Under the pieces are notes generated by a model. It was not told where the DNA came from and ran no database searches. It saw only the letters and a program-made list of their open reading frames with translations. Positions 1-7,601 of a stretch of 64,000 nt of DNA are shown here, one piece after another. The translations under genes and the position numbers were made by a program. This DNA comes from Flavobacterium gilvum. GTDB taxonomy: Bacteria; Bacteroidota; Bacteroidia; Flavobacteriales; Flavobacteriaceae. The stretch is taken from NCBI RefSeq assembly GCF_001761465.1, contig NZ_CP017479.1, forward strand, positions 2,418,001-2,482,000, in the 5' to 3' direction. Every line of letters starts with the position of its first letter. Within the stretch, counting starts at the first letter, position 1.

Positions 1-1
1 T

Positions 2-931
2 CGGTATGAAACAACCAATAATGCCCAGGTAGAATCCTATATCAACAGCATAACTGCCAGGGCAACAGGGCACGTGTCAGTCATTAATTTTGATTCTCAT
101 CAGTTTATTCATAAAGGAGATACGCTGGTTGTTCTTGAAGATGAGGAATACAAAATAAAAGTTAGACAAGCCGAAGCCGATTTGGCTGTCGCCGAAGGAA
201 ACCTCCATTCATTGGAACAATCTGTGATTACGGCTATTTCAAACGAAGCTGCTTCCAAGGATAAATTGTCAGGTGATATGGCCGACCTTGAAAAAGCCCA
301 AAAAGATTATGAACGTTTCAGAAATATGTACGCCGATTCTGCCGTAACACGAAACCAATACGATCAGGTGGTTTCGAAGCTGCAATCTACCAAAGCGTAT
401 CTCAATGCGGGTGAAAAAGAATTAATGGCGAGCCGATCGGTTACAAAACAAAGCCACACAAATCTTGAGGCTTCAAATGCAACTGTTGCTAGAAAAAAAG
501 CCGATTTGGAAAATGCTTTATTGCAACTGTCTTACACCTACATCATTGCTCAGGCCGATGGTTATGTGGGCGAAAGAACCATATCAGTTGGTGAATTGAT
601 AAACGCCAATCAAGTAATTGCAACAATGGTTTTGAACCAAAAACTTTGGGTAAATGCCAATTTTAAAGAAACTCAAATTGAGAAAATTAAATTGGGACAA
701 GAAGCTACTATTGTAATTGATGCGCTCGATGGAAAGGAATTCAAAGGAAAAGTAGTAGGTTTTTCACCGGCAACAGGAGCCAAATTCTCTATGGTAGAAC
801 CAGATAATTCCACAGGGAATTTCGTGAAAATCACACAACGTATTCCAGTGAAAATTGACTTTGAAGCGTCTGGAAAAGAATTGGCTGAAGTAAAACCCGG
901 AATGAATGTCACTGTTGAAATCAATAAATGA
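2..931 (+). CDS. HlyD/EmrA-type membrane fusion protein (5' end outside window)
   Basis: Periplasmic adaptor of a tripartite efflux pump, linking an inner-membrane transporter to an outer-membrane channel. The frame is open from base 2, so the protein starts upstream of the window and the first visible Met or GTG is not the true start. An early lipoyl/barrel half (AQVESYIN, then ATGHVSVINFDSHQFIHKGD) is followed by a long helical hairpin rich in Ala, Glu and Lys, and then the second lipoyl half (YIIAQADGYVGERTISVGE) and a beta-barrel domain. This order is typical of EmrA-like proteins. The MFS gene 130 bp downstream on the same strand is the natural partner, so the pair should be an EmrAB-like drug or metabolite exporter. 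Confidence 0.9.
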   Translation, partial: RYETTNNAQVESYINSITARATGHVSVINFDSHQFIHKGDTLVVLEDEEYKIKVRQAEADLAVAEGNLHSLEQSVITAISNEAASKDKLSGDMADLEKAQKDYERFRNMYADSAVTRNQYDQVVSKLQSTKAYLNAGEKELMASRSVTKQSHTNLEASNATVARKKADLENALLQLSYTYIIAQADGYVGERTISVGELINANQVIATMVLNQKLWVNANFKETQIEKIKLGQEATIVIDALDGKEFKGKVVGFSPATGAKFSMVEPDNSTGNFVKITQRIPVKIDFEASGKELAEVKPGMNVTVEINK

Positions 932-951
932 GTTTGAATTGGCTCAGAGAT

Positions 952-1034
952 TTAACCGCAAAGTGCACAAGGAATACCGCAAAGTTCGCAAAGCTTTGCG
1001 TTCATAGCGTTCACTTTGCGAACCTTGCGGTTAA
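952..1034. repeat. Imperfect inverted repeat (AACCGCAAAG family)
   Basis: The gap between the HlyD and MFS genes is filled by an 83 bp imperfect palindrome that starts TTAACCGCA and ends TGCGGTTAA, with internal matches such as CGCAAAGCTTTGCG. A relative with the same ends lies at 14574-14677. It codes for nothing and probably forms a hairpin in RNA or single-stranded DNA. Confidence 0.75.
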
Positions 1035-1060
1035 GTAGTTACTGTAAAAAATAAATAAAA

Positions 1061-2629
1061 ATGGCTTTAATCAAAAAAGGAAGTGTGTTTACCCTCGTAG
1101 GACTTTATCTCCTTACAATTCCTTTTTTTAACGCTCTGAATGTTACCTCTTATGACAATTCGCAGATATTAGGACATTTTGGAGCGTCTACAACCGAGTT
1201 TACCTATTCGACCTATATTCCATTTTTTGCAATGTTGGGTTTTTTGCCTTTGGGCTTGAAAATCGGGAAACAAATTCCGATGCGAACAATGATTTTGTCA
1301 GTTAGTTTTTTGTCCATCATTTTTAATACAGCATCCCTATTTGCAGAAACTATAGTGTGGTTTACCATCTGGCGATCACTATTGGCTATTTTGTCAATCA
1401 TCGGAATTTTTGCAACCATAATTCCAATCCTTTTAAAATACAATCCCACTTTTAATATGCCTATTTTGTACGGGATTGTTCAGTTTATTCTTCAGGGAAG
1501 TAAGCAATTGTATCAATATTTTGGAACACAAATGACTAGCGTACACAATTGGACATTTGGAATTTATTTTCTGAATGTCAATTTTTTGTTGGCAATACTC
1601 TTGGCCTGGATTTTTTATAGAAAAGATGTAGCTCCAATGAAATCTACTTTTCAGTTTGATTGGCGAGGTTGGATTATTTTACTGATTTTTTTGATGGTGA
1701 TTCTTTTTCTTTGTGCCGAGGGACAAACCCGCAATTGGCTTTCCGACCCAAAAGTTGCTTTGGCAACCGCTTTTCTGTTGCTTATTATTGGTGGATATTT
1801 GTTGCATGTTCGATTCAGCGACAATCCCTTAATAAATCCTGATGTGTACAAGTACAAAAACGTTGTTTTGGGTTCGTTTCTCTTTTTTTACACCGGAATG
1901 ATGAACGGCACCGGAAGCGTTGTGACTGGATTTATGACAAATATTTTGGGGTTTGACAGTATTTATGTAGCCAGAACGCATTTGGCTATCCTGATAGGGC
2001 TTTTTATAGCGATTCCATTATCGACTTATCTTTTGTTCAAGCGAATTTATTTGGCTACACTTTGGATAACTGGTTTTGCCTGTTATGGAATGTATCACAT
2101 CATTCTCTATTTCAGGTTTTATCCCGAAATAGATTCCAGTGATTTTTTTGGTCCATTTATTTTCAAAGGGCTTGCAATTGGTTTTTTGTATCCCGCTGCC
2201 TCACTTTATATTTCAGAAAAAGTTCCAAAACCTTTGGGCGATTCCCGAATGATGAGCGGTGTGATTTCGCGTGCTGTTTTTGCGTCGTTATTGGGAGGGG
2301 CAATTTTGGGAACTTTTATTTCTAATATTAATGTGCAGCATAAAACTGGTCTTAGCCAACAATTATCAGAAGTAAATTCGATGGCCAAAGAACAATTGGA
2401 TAAAAACAAAAAACTATTTATGCTAAAGGGATTATCGGCTTGGGAAGCACAAAAAAAAGCTGAAAAGAGCCTTTCAAATGAAACATCAAAATCGGCAATG
2501 ATGCTTGCCTACAAAGATATTTATCTGGTAATGGCAGCGCTGTGTTTTTTTCCGATTTTGATCCTCCTGTTGTTCCGGTTAGGACGTAGACCAATAGGAA
2601 GTGTAGAAGTAGAGCCAATACCGTTTTAG
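1061..2629 (+). CDS. MFS transporter, DHA2/EmrB-like
   Basis: Inner-membrane exporter of the major facilitator superfamily, about 522 aa and mostly hydrophobic, with some 12-14 predicted helices. Its length, its position behind an EmrA-like adaptor and its long hydrophilic segment before the last helix (about residues 430-485, Lys- and Glu-rich) fit the DHA2 drug:H+ antiporter group. The first helix follows directly after MALIKKGSVF, which supports the ATG at 1061. The substrate cannot be told from the sequence. It is likely co-transcribed with the preceding adaptor and perhaps with the two membrane genes that follow. Confidence 0.88.
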   Translation: MALIKKGSVFTLVGLYLLTIPFFNALNVTSYDNSQILGHFGASTTEFTYSTYIPFFAMLGFLPLGLKIGKQIPMRTMILSVSFLSIIFNTASLFAETIVWFTIWRSLLAILSIIGIFATIIPILLKYNPTFNMPILYGIVQFILQGSKQLYQYFGTQMTSVHNWTFGIYFLNVNFLLAILLAWIFYRKDVAPMKSTFQFDWRGWIILLIFLMVILFLCAEGQTRNWLSDPKVALATAFLLLIIGGYLLHVRFSDNPLINPDVYKYKNVVLGSFLFFYTGMMNGTGSVVTGFMTNILGFDSIYVARTHLAILIGLFIAIPLSTYLLFKRIYLATLWITGFACYGMYHIILYFRFYPEIDSSDFFGPFIFKGLAIGFLYPAASLYISEKVPKPLGDSRMMSGVISRAVFASLLGGAILGTFISNINVQHKTGLSQQLSEVNSMAKEQLDKNKKLFMLKGLSAWEAQKKAEKSLSNETSKSAMMLAYKDIYLVMAALCFFPILILLLFRLGRRPIGSVEVEPIPF

Positions 2630-2630
2630 A

Positions 2631-2711
2631 AAGTTTCTAAGTTTCTAAGAATCTTGGCATCTAAATAAAAAAAACTTAGCATCTTAGAAACTCAGCATCT
2701 TAGCATCTAAA
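2631..2711. repeat. Imperfect inverted repeat made of TTTCTAAG/CTTAGAAA units
   Basis: About 80 bp between the MFS and K+ channel genes carries AAGTTTCTAAGTTTCTAAG on one side and CTTAGCATCTTAGAAACT on the other, then a further CTTAGCATCTAA copy. This makes several alternative hairpins. No coding potential is seen. Confidence 0.6.
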
Positions 2712-2722
2712 AAATAAAAACT

Positions 2723-3442
2723 ATGATAAAACAGAAAAAATATCTTTTTTTAAATCATTTATGGGACAAAGAAAGTGGTCTTAGCGGAATGCTGGTCTTG
2801 CTTTTTATTATGCATTTTATTCTGATTCCGATATTTGGGAGCTATTCTTCCTTTATGGTTATCATCAATGTTTTTTGGATGTTGTTTCTGATTGCCGGTA
2901 TTATTTCCTTATCCAAATCCAGAAAACATACCCTTCTGTTCATAATCATTCTATTATTGTTTGTCCTTTTCAGATGGCTTTCTGTTTTCATACAGACTCC
3001 ATTTGTTCATTTGGGAGATATCGTTTTTACGGTTCTTACCTTTGCATTATTAATCTATCTGGTATTACTCAAAGTTTTTGAACCGGGACCAATCACCGAG
3101 TATAGAGTAATAGGTTCGATAGTGGTGTACATGATTTTGGCCAATTTATGGTCTGTCATTTATTTGTTCATTTACGAACACATTCCGGGTGCGTTTCAGA
3201 TTACTTTACCACCTTTTGAAAGCAATACATTGCAGGCTAATTTTTTGTATTTTAGTTATATAACAATTACCACGACGGGTTATGGAGACATTTTTCCATT
3301 GCATCCTGCTGCGAGAGCCTTAGTGCAAATAGAAGCAATAATTGGGGTTTTGTATCCCGTGATCCTTATTGGCCGTTTGGTTTCGGATGCCAATGAAAAT
3401 AAATCAAAAAAGAAACAAGAACAATCAACAGATATTAACTAA
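2723..3442 (+). CDS. Potassium channel pore-domain protein
   Basis: Membrane protein of 239 aa with a K+ selectivity filter, TTTGYGD, at residues 183-189, preceded by a pore helix and followed by a final transmembrane helix (residues about 199-220). Several further hydrophobic segments lie upstream (about 22-40, 44-62, 70-90, 100-118, 127-150), so the layout resembles a six-helix channel, but no regularly spaced Arg/Lys voltage sensor is obvious. The short charged tail (NENKSKKKQEQ) has no RCK/TrkA-N domain. It should conduct K+ across the inner membrane; gating is unknown. It lies 17 bp upstream of the next gene. Confidence 0.88.
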   Translation: MIKQKKYLFLNHLWDKESGLSGMLVLLFIMHFILIPIFGSYSSFMVIINVFWMLFLIAGIISLSKSRKHTLLFIIILLLFVLFRWLSVFIQTPFVHLGDIVFTVLTFALLIYLVLLKVFEPGPITEYRVIGSIVVYMILANLWSVIYLFIYEHIPGAFQITLPPFESNTLQANFLYFSYITITTTGYGDIFPLHPAARALVQIEAIIGVLYPVILIGRLVSDANENKSKKKQEQSTDIN

Positions 3443-3459
3443 TCTTTAAACCAATTCTT

Positions 3460-4545
3460 ATGGAAAATTCAAACCCATACAAAAGCAAACAACTTTTCGA
3501 AGTCATTTTACAATTAGGCCTTGTTTTCCTTATTTTGGGCTTCTGTATAAAACTTTTATTGCCATTTATGATGCCAATTCTTTGGGCAATCATATTGGCA
3601 ATTGTGCTATATCCCGGCTATGATTTTCTGCAAAAGAAATTAGGAGGACGCAAAAGCCTTGCTTCATTCATAATCACTGCAGTTATATTGATAATCATCA
3701 TTTCGCCCACAGTGATATTTGTAAACTCGGTGACATCTAGCATTACTGAGATAAAAACGGGTGTAGAGAACGGTACTTTGAAAGTGGCAACACCGGGACA
3801 AAACATCAAAGATTGGCCTGTGATAGGTGATAAAGCCTACGATTTTCTTTATACACTTTCCACCGATTTGAAGGCGGGAGTACTTGAATACAAAGAACAA
3901 ATTGCGGCTTTGTCCAAAAAATTATTGGGTAGCGTTCTTAGTTCCACCGCGGCTTTATTGCAGGTAATACTTTCGGTGATTATTGCGGGTGTACTAATGG
4001 TTTCGGTGAGTGCACAAAATTTAGCGACTAATTTCATTAAGAGAATTGCAGGTAATTCCGGAGATGAATTTCTAGAAATTACTGTATCAACGGTATTTCA
4101 GGTTGTAAAAGGAATTTTGGGTGTGGCAATCATCCAAACACTGATTCAGGCTGTTGGACTTTTTGGAGCCGGAATTCCATTTGCAGGAGTACTAACAGTC
4201 ATTTGTTTAATGCTTTCCATCATTCAGGTAGGACCAATTATAATTAATATAGGGGTTATTGCCTATCTTTTTTCACTAGATAATACCACTGCAGCAATAG
4301 GATGGACAATCTTTTTTATTCTAAGCGGATTATCAGACAACGTTTTAAAACCTTTATTGTTAGGAAAAGGTGCTATGGTTCCTATGTTGGTCATCTTTTT
4401 GGGAGTGATCGGCGGATTCATGATGTCGGGATTTGTTGGTTTGTTTGTAGGACCAATCGTATTCTCTATTGGTTATAAATTATTTGCCGCCTGGATGGAT
4501 GACAAACCCGAAAATCAAGCAGTTCAAGTAGATTCTCAAGAATAA
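3460..4545 (+). CDS. AI-2E family transporter (PerM/YdiK-like)
   Basis: Polytopic inner-membrane protein of 361 aa. It has the family's layout: two N-terminal helices (about 15-58), a third near residues 65-85, a soluble extracytoplasmic stretch (about 90-155) and then a block of about five helices ending in the Gly-rich FLGVIGGFMMSGFVGLFVGP segment. The family is named after the proposed AI-2 exporter TqsA, but most members have no proven substrate and some act in Na+/H+ exchange, so quorum-sensing export should not be assumed. It is the last gene of the plus-strand membrane-protein run. Confidence 0.87.
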   Translation: MENSNPYKSKQLFEVILQLGLVFLILGFCIKLLLPFMMPILWAIILAIVLYPGYDFLQKKLGGRKSLASFIITAVILIIIISPTVIFVNSVTSSITEIKTGVENGTLKVATPGQNIKDWPVIGDKAYDFLYTLSTDLKAGVLEYKEQIAALSKKLLGSVLSSTAALLQVILSVIIAGVLMVSVSAQNLATNFIKRIAGNSGDEFLEITVSTVFQVVKGILGVAIIQTLIQAVGLFGAGIPFAGVLTVICLMLSIIQVGPIIINIGVIAYLFSLDNTTAAIGWTIFFILSGLSDNVLKPLLLGKGAMVPMLVIFLGVIGGFMMSGFVGLFVGPIVFSIGYKLFAAWMDDKPENQAVQVDSQE

Positions 4546-4569
4546 TTTACGTCATTAGTTAGCAAAAGA

Positions 4570-4695
4570 TAATATGTGGGCGTGCCCCTTCGTCTCGTCC
4601 AAAAAGACGAGACTTCGGGTCGGGCTATCCGCTGTATCTCTCTGTTGCACTACGAGGATGCCGCTTCTATCCCTCACGCAAAAACACAGGACGCA
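4570..4695. repeat. Non-coding repeat relic with a short hairpin
   Basis: This stretch has a base composition unlike its surroundings (GC-rich islands). It includes CGTCTCGTCCAAAAAGACGAG, a short hairpin, followed by CGGGCTATCCGCTGTATCT and CGCTTCTATCCCTCACGC. I recall similar text between genes in other flavobacterial genomes, but that memory cannot be checked here. An ORF on the minus strand through it has no protein-like character. Confidence 0.4.
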
Positions 4696-4700
4696 TAAAA

Positions 4701-4732
4701 AAAGACTACTTTGAAAATACAAAGTAGTCTTT
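4701..4732 (-). terminator. Rho-independent terminator between convergent genes
   Basis: A 13 bp perfect stem (AAAGACTACTTTG / CAAAGTAGTCTTT) with a 6-base loop. On the minus strand it is followed by a run of seven T, so it best serves the GyrI-like/DUF3781 pair. On the plus strand TTTATTATT could also stop transcripts from the AI-2E gene. Confidence 0.75.
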
Positions 4733-4810
4733 ATTATTGATTGAAATGGTAGGGAAGTTGCAGTAAAAAATGTCTGCCTAAGCATTATATTTTCTCCACA
4801 GGCATGAGTC

Positions 4811-5260
4811 TTATTTTGTTGCAATATAGATTTTGACTTCTGAATTTTCTCCATTTTGAGACTTTTCTCCGTAAACTTCAAAGTCGTAACTATATTTTCT
4901 GTTTAATTCTTTATGCCTTTTCCAAATATCAATCCAAGTAGTTACAATGGCAATTGGCATTTCTCCTTTTGCAATAAATTTTTGAAAGTTCTCTGGTTGG
5001 AATTCACGTCCTATTAGTCCGTCCGGGATTTTGTCAAGTGTGGAAACGGGAATGCCTATTATGGTTGTATAGTCTTCTGTAAAGTCACTTTTGTAATCGG
5101 TATAAATTGCCAAAATTTCATTTGAGCATTTGTTTGGAATTATCTCTGCCAAATTTTCAGAAAAAAATTGTCCCCACAGGTTTCCTAGGTCTTGTTGAGC
5201 CTTATTGTCTTTATTTGTTGTTCGGGTTGAAATCCCAATTATCTTAAATCCGTTTGTCAT
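4811..5260 (-). CDS. GyrI-like effector-binding domain protein
   Basis: A stand-alone 149 aa small-molecule-binding protein of the SOUL/GyrI-like superfamily (the C-terminal domain of AraC-type Rob and BmrR regulators). The family pattern is visible: an N-terminal strand (FKIIGISTRT), then LGNLWGQFF, a middle strand with EILAIYTDYKSD, and the C-terminal motif GEMPIAIVTTWIDIW leading to YDFEVYGEK. There is no DNA-binding domain, so it is not itself a transcription factor. It lies one base downstream of the DUF3781 gene, so the two are surely co-transcribed. Confidence 0.82.
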   Translation of the reverse strand: MTNGFKIIGISTRTTNKDNKAQQDLGNLWGQFFSENLAEIIPNKCSNEILAIYTDYKSDFTEDYTTIIGIPVSTLDKIPDGLIGREFQPENFQKFIAKGEMPIAIVTTWIDIWKRHKELNRKYSYDFEVYGEKSQNGENSEVKIYIATK

Positions 5261-5261
5261 T

Positions 5262-5531
5262 TTATTTTTTGGTTTTTATTAGTCTGTCGACAGTTATTAT
5301 TCTATATGTGTTTGAATTTATGGTGATTTTGATATTATTCCTGACATTTGAAACATAAAAATTTTTTCCGATTTTCTGAAAATCCTGTTCATGTGTTTCC
5401 TTCAGGATTGCAAAAAGCAGTGTTTCAATTTCAGTTTTCGAGTAATTGCTTTTCAGTTTTTTATTAATTCTGTCGTAAACGAGCTTTGTGTAACAAATGT
5501 TATTCAGAATTTCAGTTTTGTCTATGTTCAT
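5262..5531 (-). CDS. DUF3781 domain protein
   Basis: Small 89 aa protein recognised as DUF3781 by its body: NICYTKLVYDRINKKLK, SKTEIE, then FQKIGKNFYVSN and the ending ITINSNTYRIITVDRL. Function is unknown. It is followed after one base by the GyrI-like gene. The start at 5531 begins MNIDKTEIL and no better upstream start is seen. The 244 bp upstream hold no gene and no recognisable promoter. Confidence 0.82.
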   Translation of the reverse strand: MNIDKTEILNNICYTKLVYDRINKKLKSNYSKTEIETLLFAILKETHEQDFQKIGKNFYVSNVRNNIKITINSNTYRIITVDRLIKTKK

Positions 5532-5775
5532 TTTCTTGTTGTTTCCATTTAACTCAAAGTTTTAGTATCCCTAATTTTGTACAAATCTTTTTGTGTGGTA
5601 ATTGTCTTCATTTTTAATCGTTTGAGCGGATAAATCCATTTGAATTTTCATAATTTTAAGTTCAATTATTTCCTCTTTTTTGAATTTGTTGCCCCGGCAC
5701 TTTGAGGTGATGGGAATTCCCTAAACGAATATTTTTTGCTTAACAAAACGTGATGGTTTAATTTTTTACTGATAA

Positions 5776-6708
5776 TCATTTGTAGACAAATGCGTTTTTT
5801 TCTTTAAGACCTTCGGCTTGTAAAAGCTTAACACTTATACTGTCATAATTATTTTTCAAGTTTTTGTTGTATCTGGGAGAACACGCTTGATCCAACTTTG
5901 GGGTTATTTCCTTGTAAATACCTGTTCTTATCCTATCATAAATTTTTTTCACTTCTGCGGGATCAGTAGCTGTTTTTAGAGAGTCAAATTGACGTTGTTT
6001 CAATGAGACGATTTTTTGGGCAGGCTCACAATCGCAACTCAATCCATCATACAGTTTCAGTGCAGGTAGATTATTAAGTGTAGCAGTATTCTTTGGGAAA
6101 CTGAAGTTCTCCGGAAAATAATCACTTCCCATGTAGGTAAAAAACTCTTTTTCCCGGAATATTTTGCTTCTAATTACAGTCGTCATCTCTGTTGTTATGC
6201 CTGCAACAGTTAACCCATTTCTCAGTTGTTCACCTAATCCAAGATTCCAATTATATTCATAACGCTCAATAAAAAGGCTGTTTACCAGTTTAAAAGGTAC
6301 TTTTACAACTTCTCCAGAAGCAAGAGTGAAAGGGAATAAATATGCAGGAGCCATCCTATTTACCTCCTTCATATTAATTTCTTTGCCCCTTATCTTGAAC
6401 AATTCGTAATAGAATACATAATTGCTCAATGTAGGATTGAGTATAACATCTTCATCACAGGGTATGGCGACAAATTTTACGGACTGGTTATTGTAAGTAA
6501 GCGTGTGAGAACCGTATTTGAGCATAACATCTTTTCCAGAATTGGCAGGCAATTGGTAAGTGCTGTTGTCAATTTGTAACGAAATAGTGTTGGCGGTTGG
6601 ATTATCTATACGGAACTTTTTTTCGACTATGGCTTTTTGATTATTCTGGCAACTGCCTGATAAAAAAGCTATAAATAAAACGAAGAAGAAATAATATATA
6701 GTTTTCAT
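5776..6708 (-). CDS. Hypothetical lipoprotein
   Basis: Protein of 310 aa with a lipoprotein signal peptide: hydrophobic stretch YYFFFVLFIAFLSGSC with Cys20 as the lipidation site. The mature part starts with a beta-rich domain of about 70 residues (FRIDNPTANTISLQID, YGSHTLTY) and has two clustered Cys pairs (LSCDCEPAQ near 228 and QACSPRY near 277). I recognise no family. It is 18 bp downstream of the zinc-ribbon membrane gene on the same strand, so the two are probably co-expressed. It may be a surface or periplasmic partner of that protein, but this is inference. Confidence 0.7.
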   Translation of the reverse strand: MKTIYYFFFVLFIAFLSGSCQNNQKAIVEKKFRIDNPTANTISLQIDNSTYQLPANSGKDVMLKYGSHTLTYNNQSVKFVAIPCDEDVILNPTLSNYVFYYELFKIRGKEINMKEVNRMAPAYLFPFTLASGEVVKVPFKLVNSLFIERYEYNWNLGLGEQLRNGLTVAGITTEMTTVIRSKIFREKEFFTYMGSDYFPENFSFPKNTATLNNLPALKLYDGLSCDCEPAQKIVSLKQRQFDSLKTATDPAEVKKIYDRIRTGIYKEITPKLDQACSPRYNKNLKNNYDSISVKLLQAEGLKEKNAFVYK

Positions 6709-6726
6709 TGATTTAAAATTAAGTTT

Positions 6727-7455
6727 TTACTTTTTTACTACTTGTGTTACGATATAAGAATTGAGGTAATCATCTGTCTTAGCCGATACCAACTGTTCTG
6801 TTTTATAGAACACATTCTTATTGGCAACCCAAAGTTCAGATGTTCCTGTTCCAAATGAATGAACTTTCATTTTTGACAGATCTTTGTAATCATCATAAGG
6901 AATGGAATCATTGTAATAGGCGTCAAAAGTAATGGTGTTCTCTTCCACTGATTTCAGTTTGAAAACTGTTGCTGGAGAGTTATAAGGAGCACTATTGCGC
7001 CTTGCTAGAACTACATCACCCGGCTGAAGGTTATGCAGCCATTTTGTTCTGTCTGTCTGAGTATAAGTTGTAGCATAATTTTCATTAGCTTTTTCGCTTT
7101 CTTTTTTTGAATTGTAAACACTCACCAATAAACCGATTGCTAATGCAAATAATACGGTTAATGCAAATACAATAATTCCATATGTTTTCAGAAAGGAAGG
7201 TTTGTATTCCATTTTCCTTTTTTTGACAATCTCACTGATTTCAACTCCGTAATTGGATTTTGGATATGCTTTGCCACAATTTGCGCACTCAACAACTACT
7301 TTGCATACAGTGGATGACATCCAAAGGATACTACTTACTTTGACATAAGAAGTAAAAAGTTTTCCTTCATTCGTTCCACAAGCCTTGCATGCAGTAGGCA
7401 ATTTGATATTTTCCTCTTTTAATGGTCTTGTCTGTATATTATATGTAATTATCAT
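6727..7455 (-). CDS. Zinc-ribbon membrane protein of unknown function
   Basis: Protein of 242 aa. The N-terminus carries two zinc-ribbon pairs, CKACG (residues 23-26) and CANCG (about 57-60), then a basic linker and one transmembrane helix (about residues 91-113, GIIVFALTVLFALAIGLLV). The C-terminal half contains PGDVVLARRNSAPYNSPATV and EENTITFDAYYNDS, which read like a small SH3- or Tudor-like barrel. The zinc ribbon should face the cytoplasm and the barrel the periplasm. No function is known. It stands between the lipoprotein gene and the DKNYY/TPR gene on the same strand. Confidence 0.7.
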   Translation of the reverse strand: MIITYNIQTRPLKEENIKLPTACKACGTNEGKLFTSYVKVSSILWMSSTVCKVVVECANCGKAYPKSNYGVEISEIVKKRKMEYKPSFLKTYGIIVFALTVLFALAIGLLVSVYNSKKESEKANENYATTYTQTDRTKWLHNLQPGDVVLARRNSAPYNSPATVFKLKSVEENTITFDAYYNDSIPYDDYKDLSKMKVHSFGTGTSELWVANKNVFYKTEQLVSAKTDDYLNSYIVTQVVKK

Positions 7456-7601
7456 TCTTTAGCTATTTTTTGAATTATTATTAGGATATTCTTAACGCAG
7501 GAACTTCCCCAGCGGATTAGATTGTTGTCCATTTTATTTTTTCTGTGGAGAGGTTTTTCATTCCTATATGTTTTCGAGAAGCCATTCCTTTCATTGTGAA
7601 G

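Noticed and set aside
74..931. Start of the adaptor gene at 74
   Set aside because: The frame is open to base 2 and the upstream residues fit the family, so the true start is outside the window.
4555..4881. Minus-strand ORF of 108 codons
   Set aside because: It runs through a hairpin relic and a terminator and overlaps the GyrI-like gene's end; its residues show no protein-like pattern.
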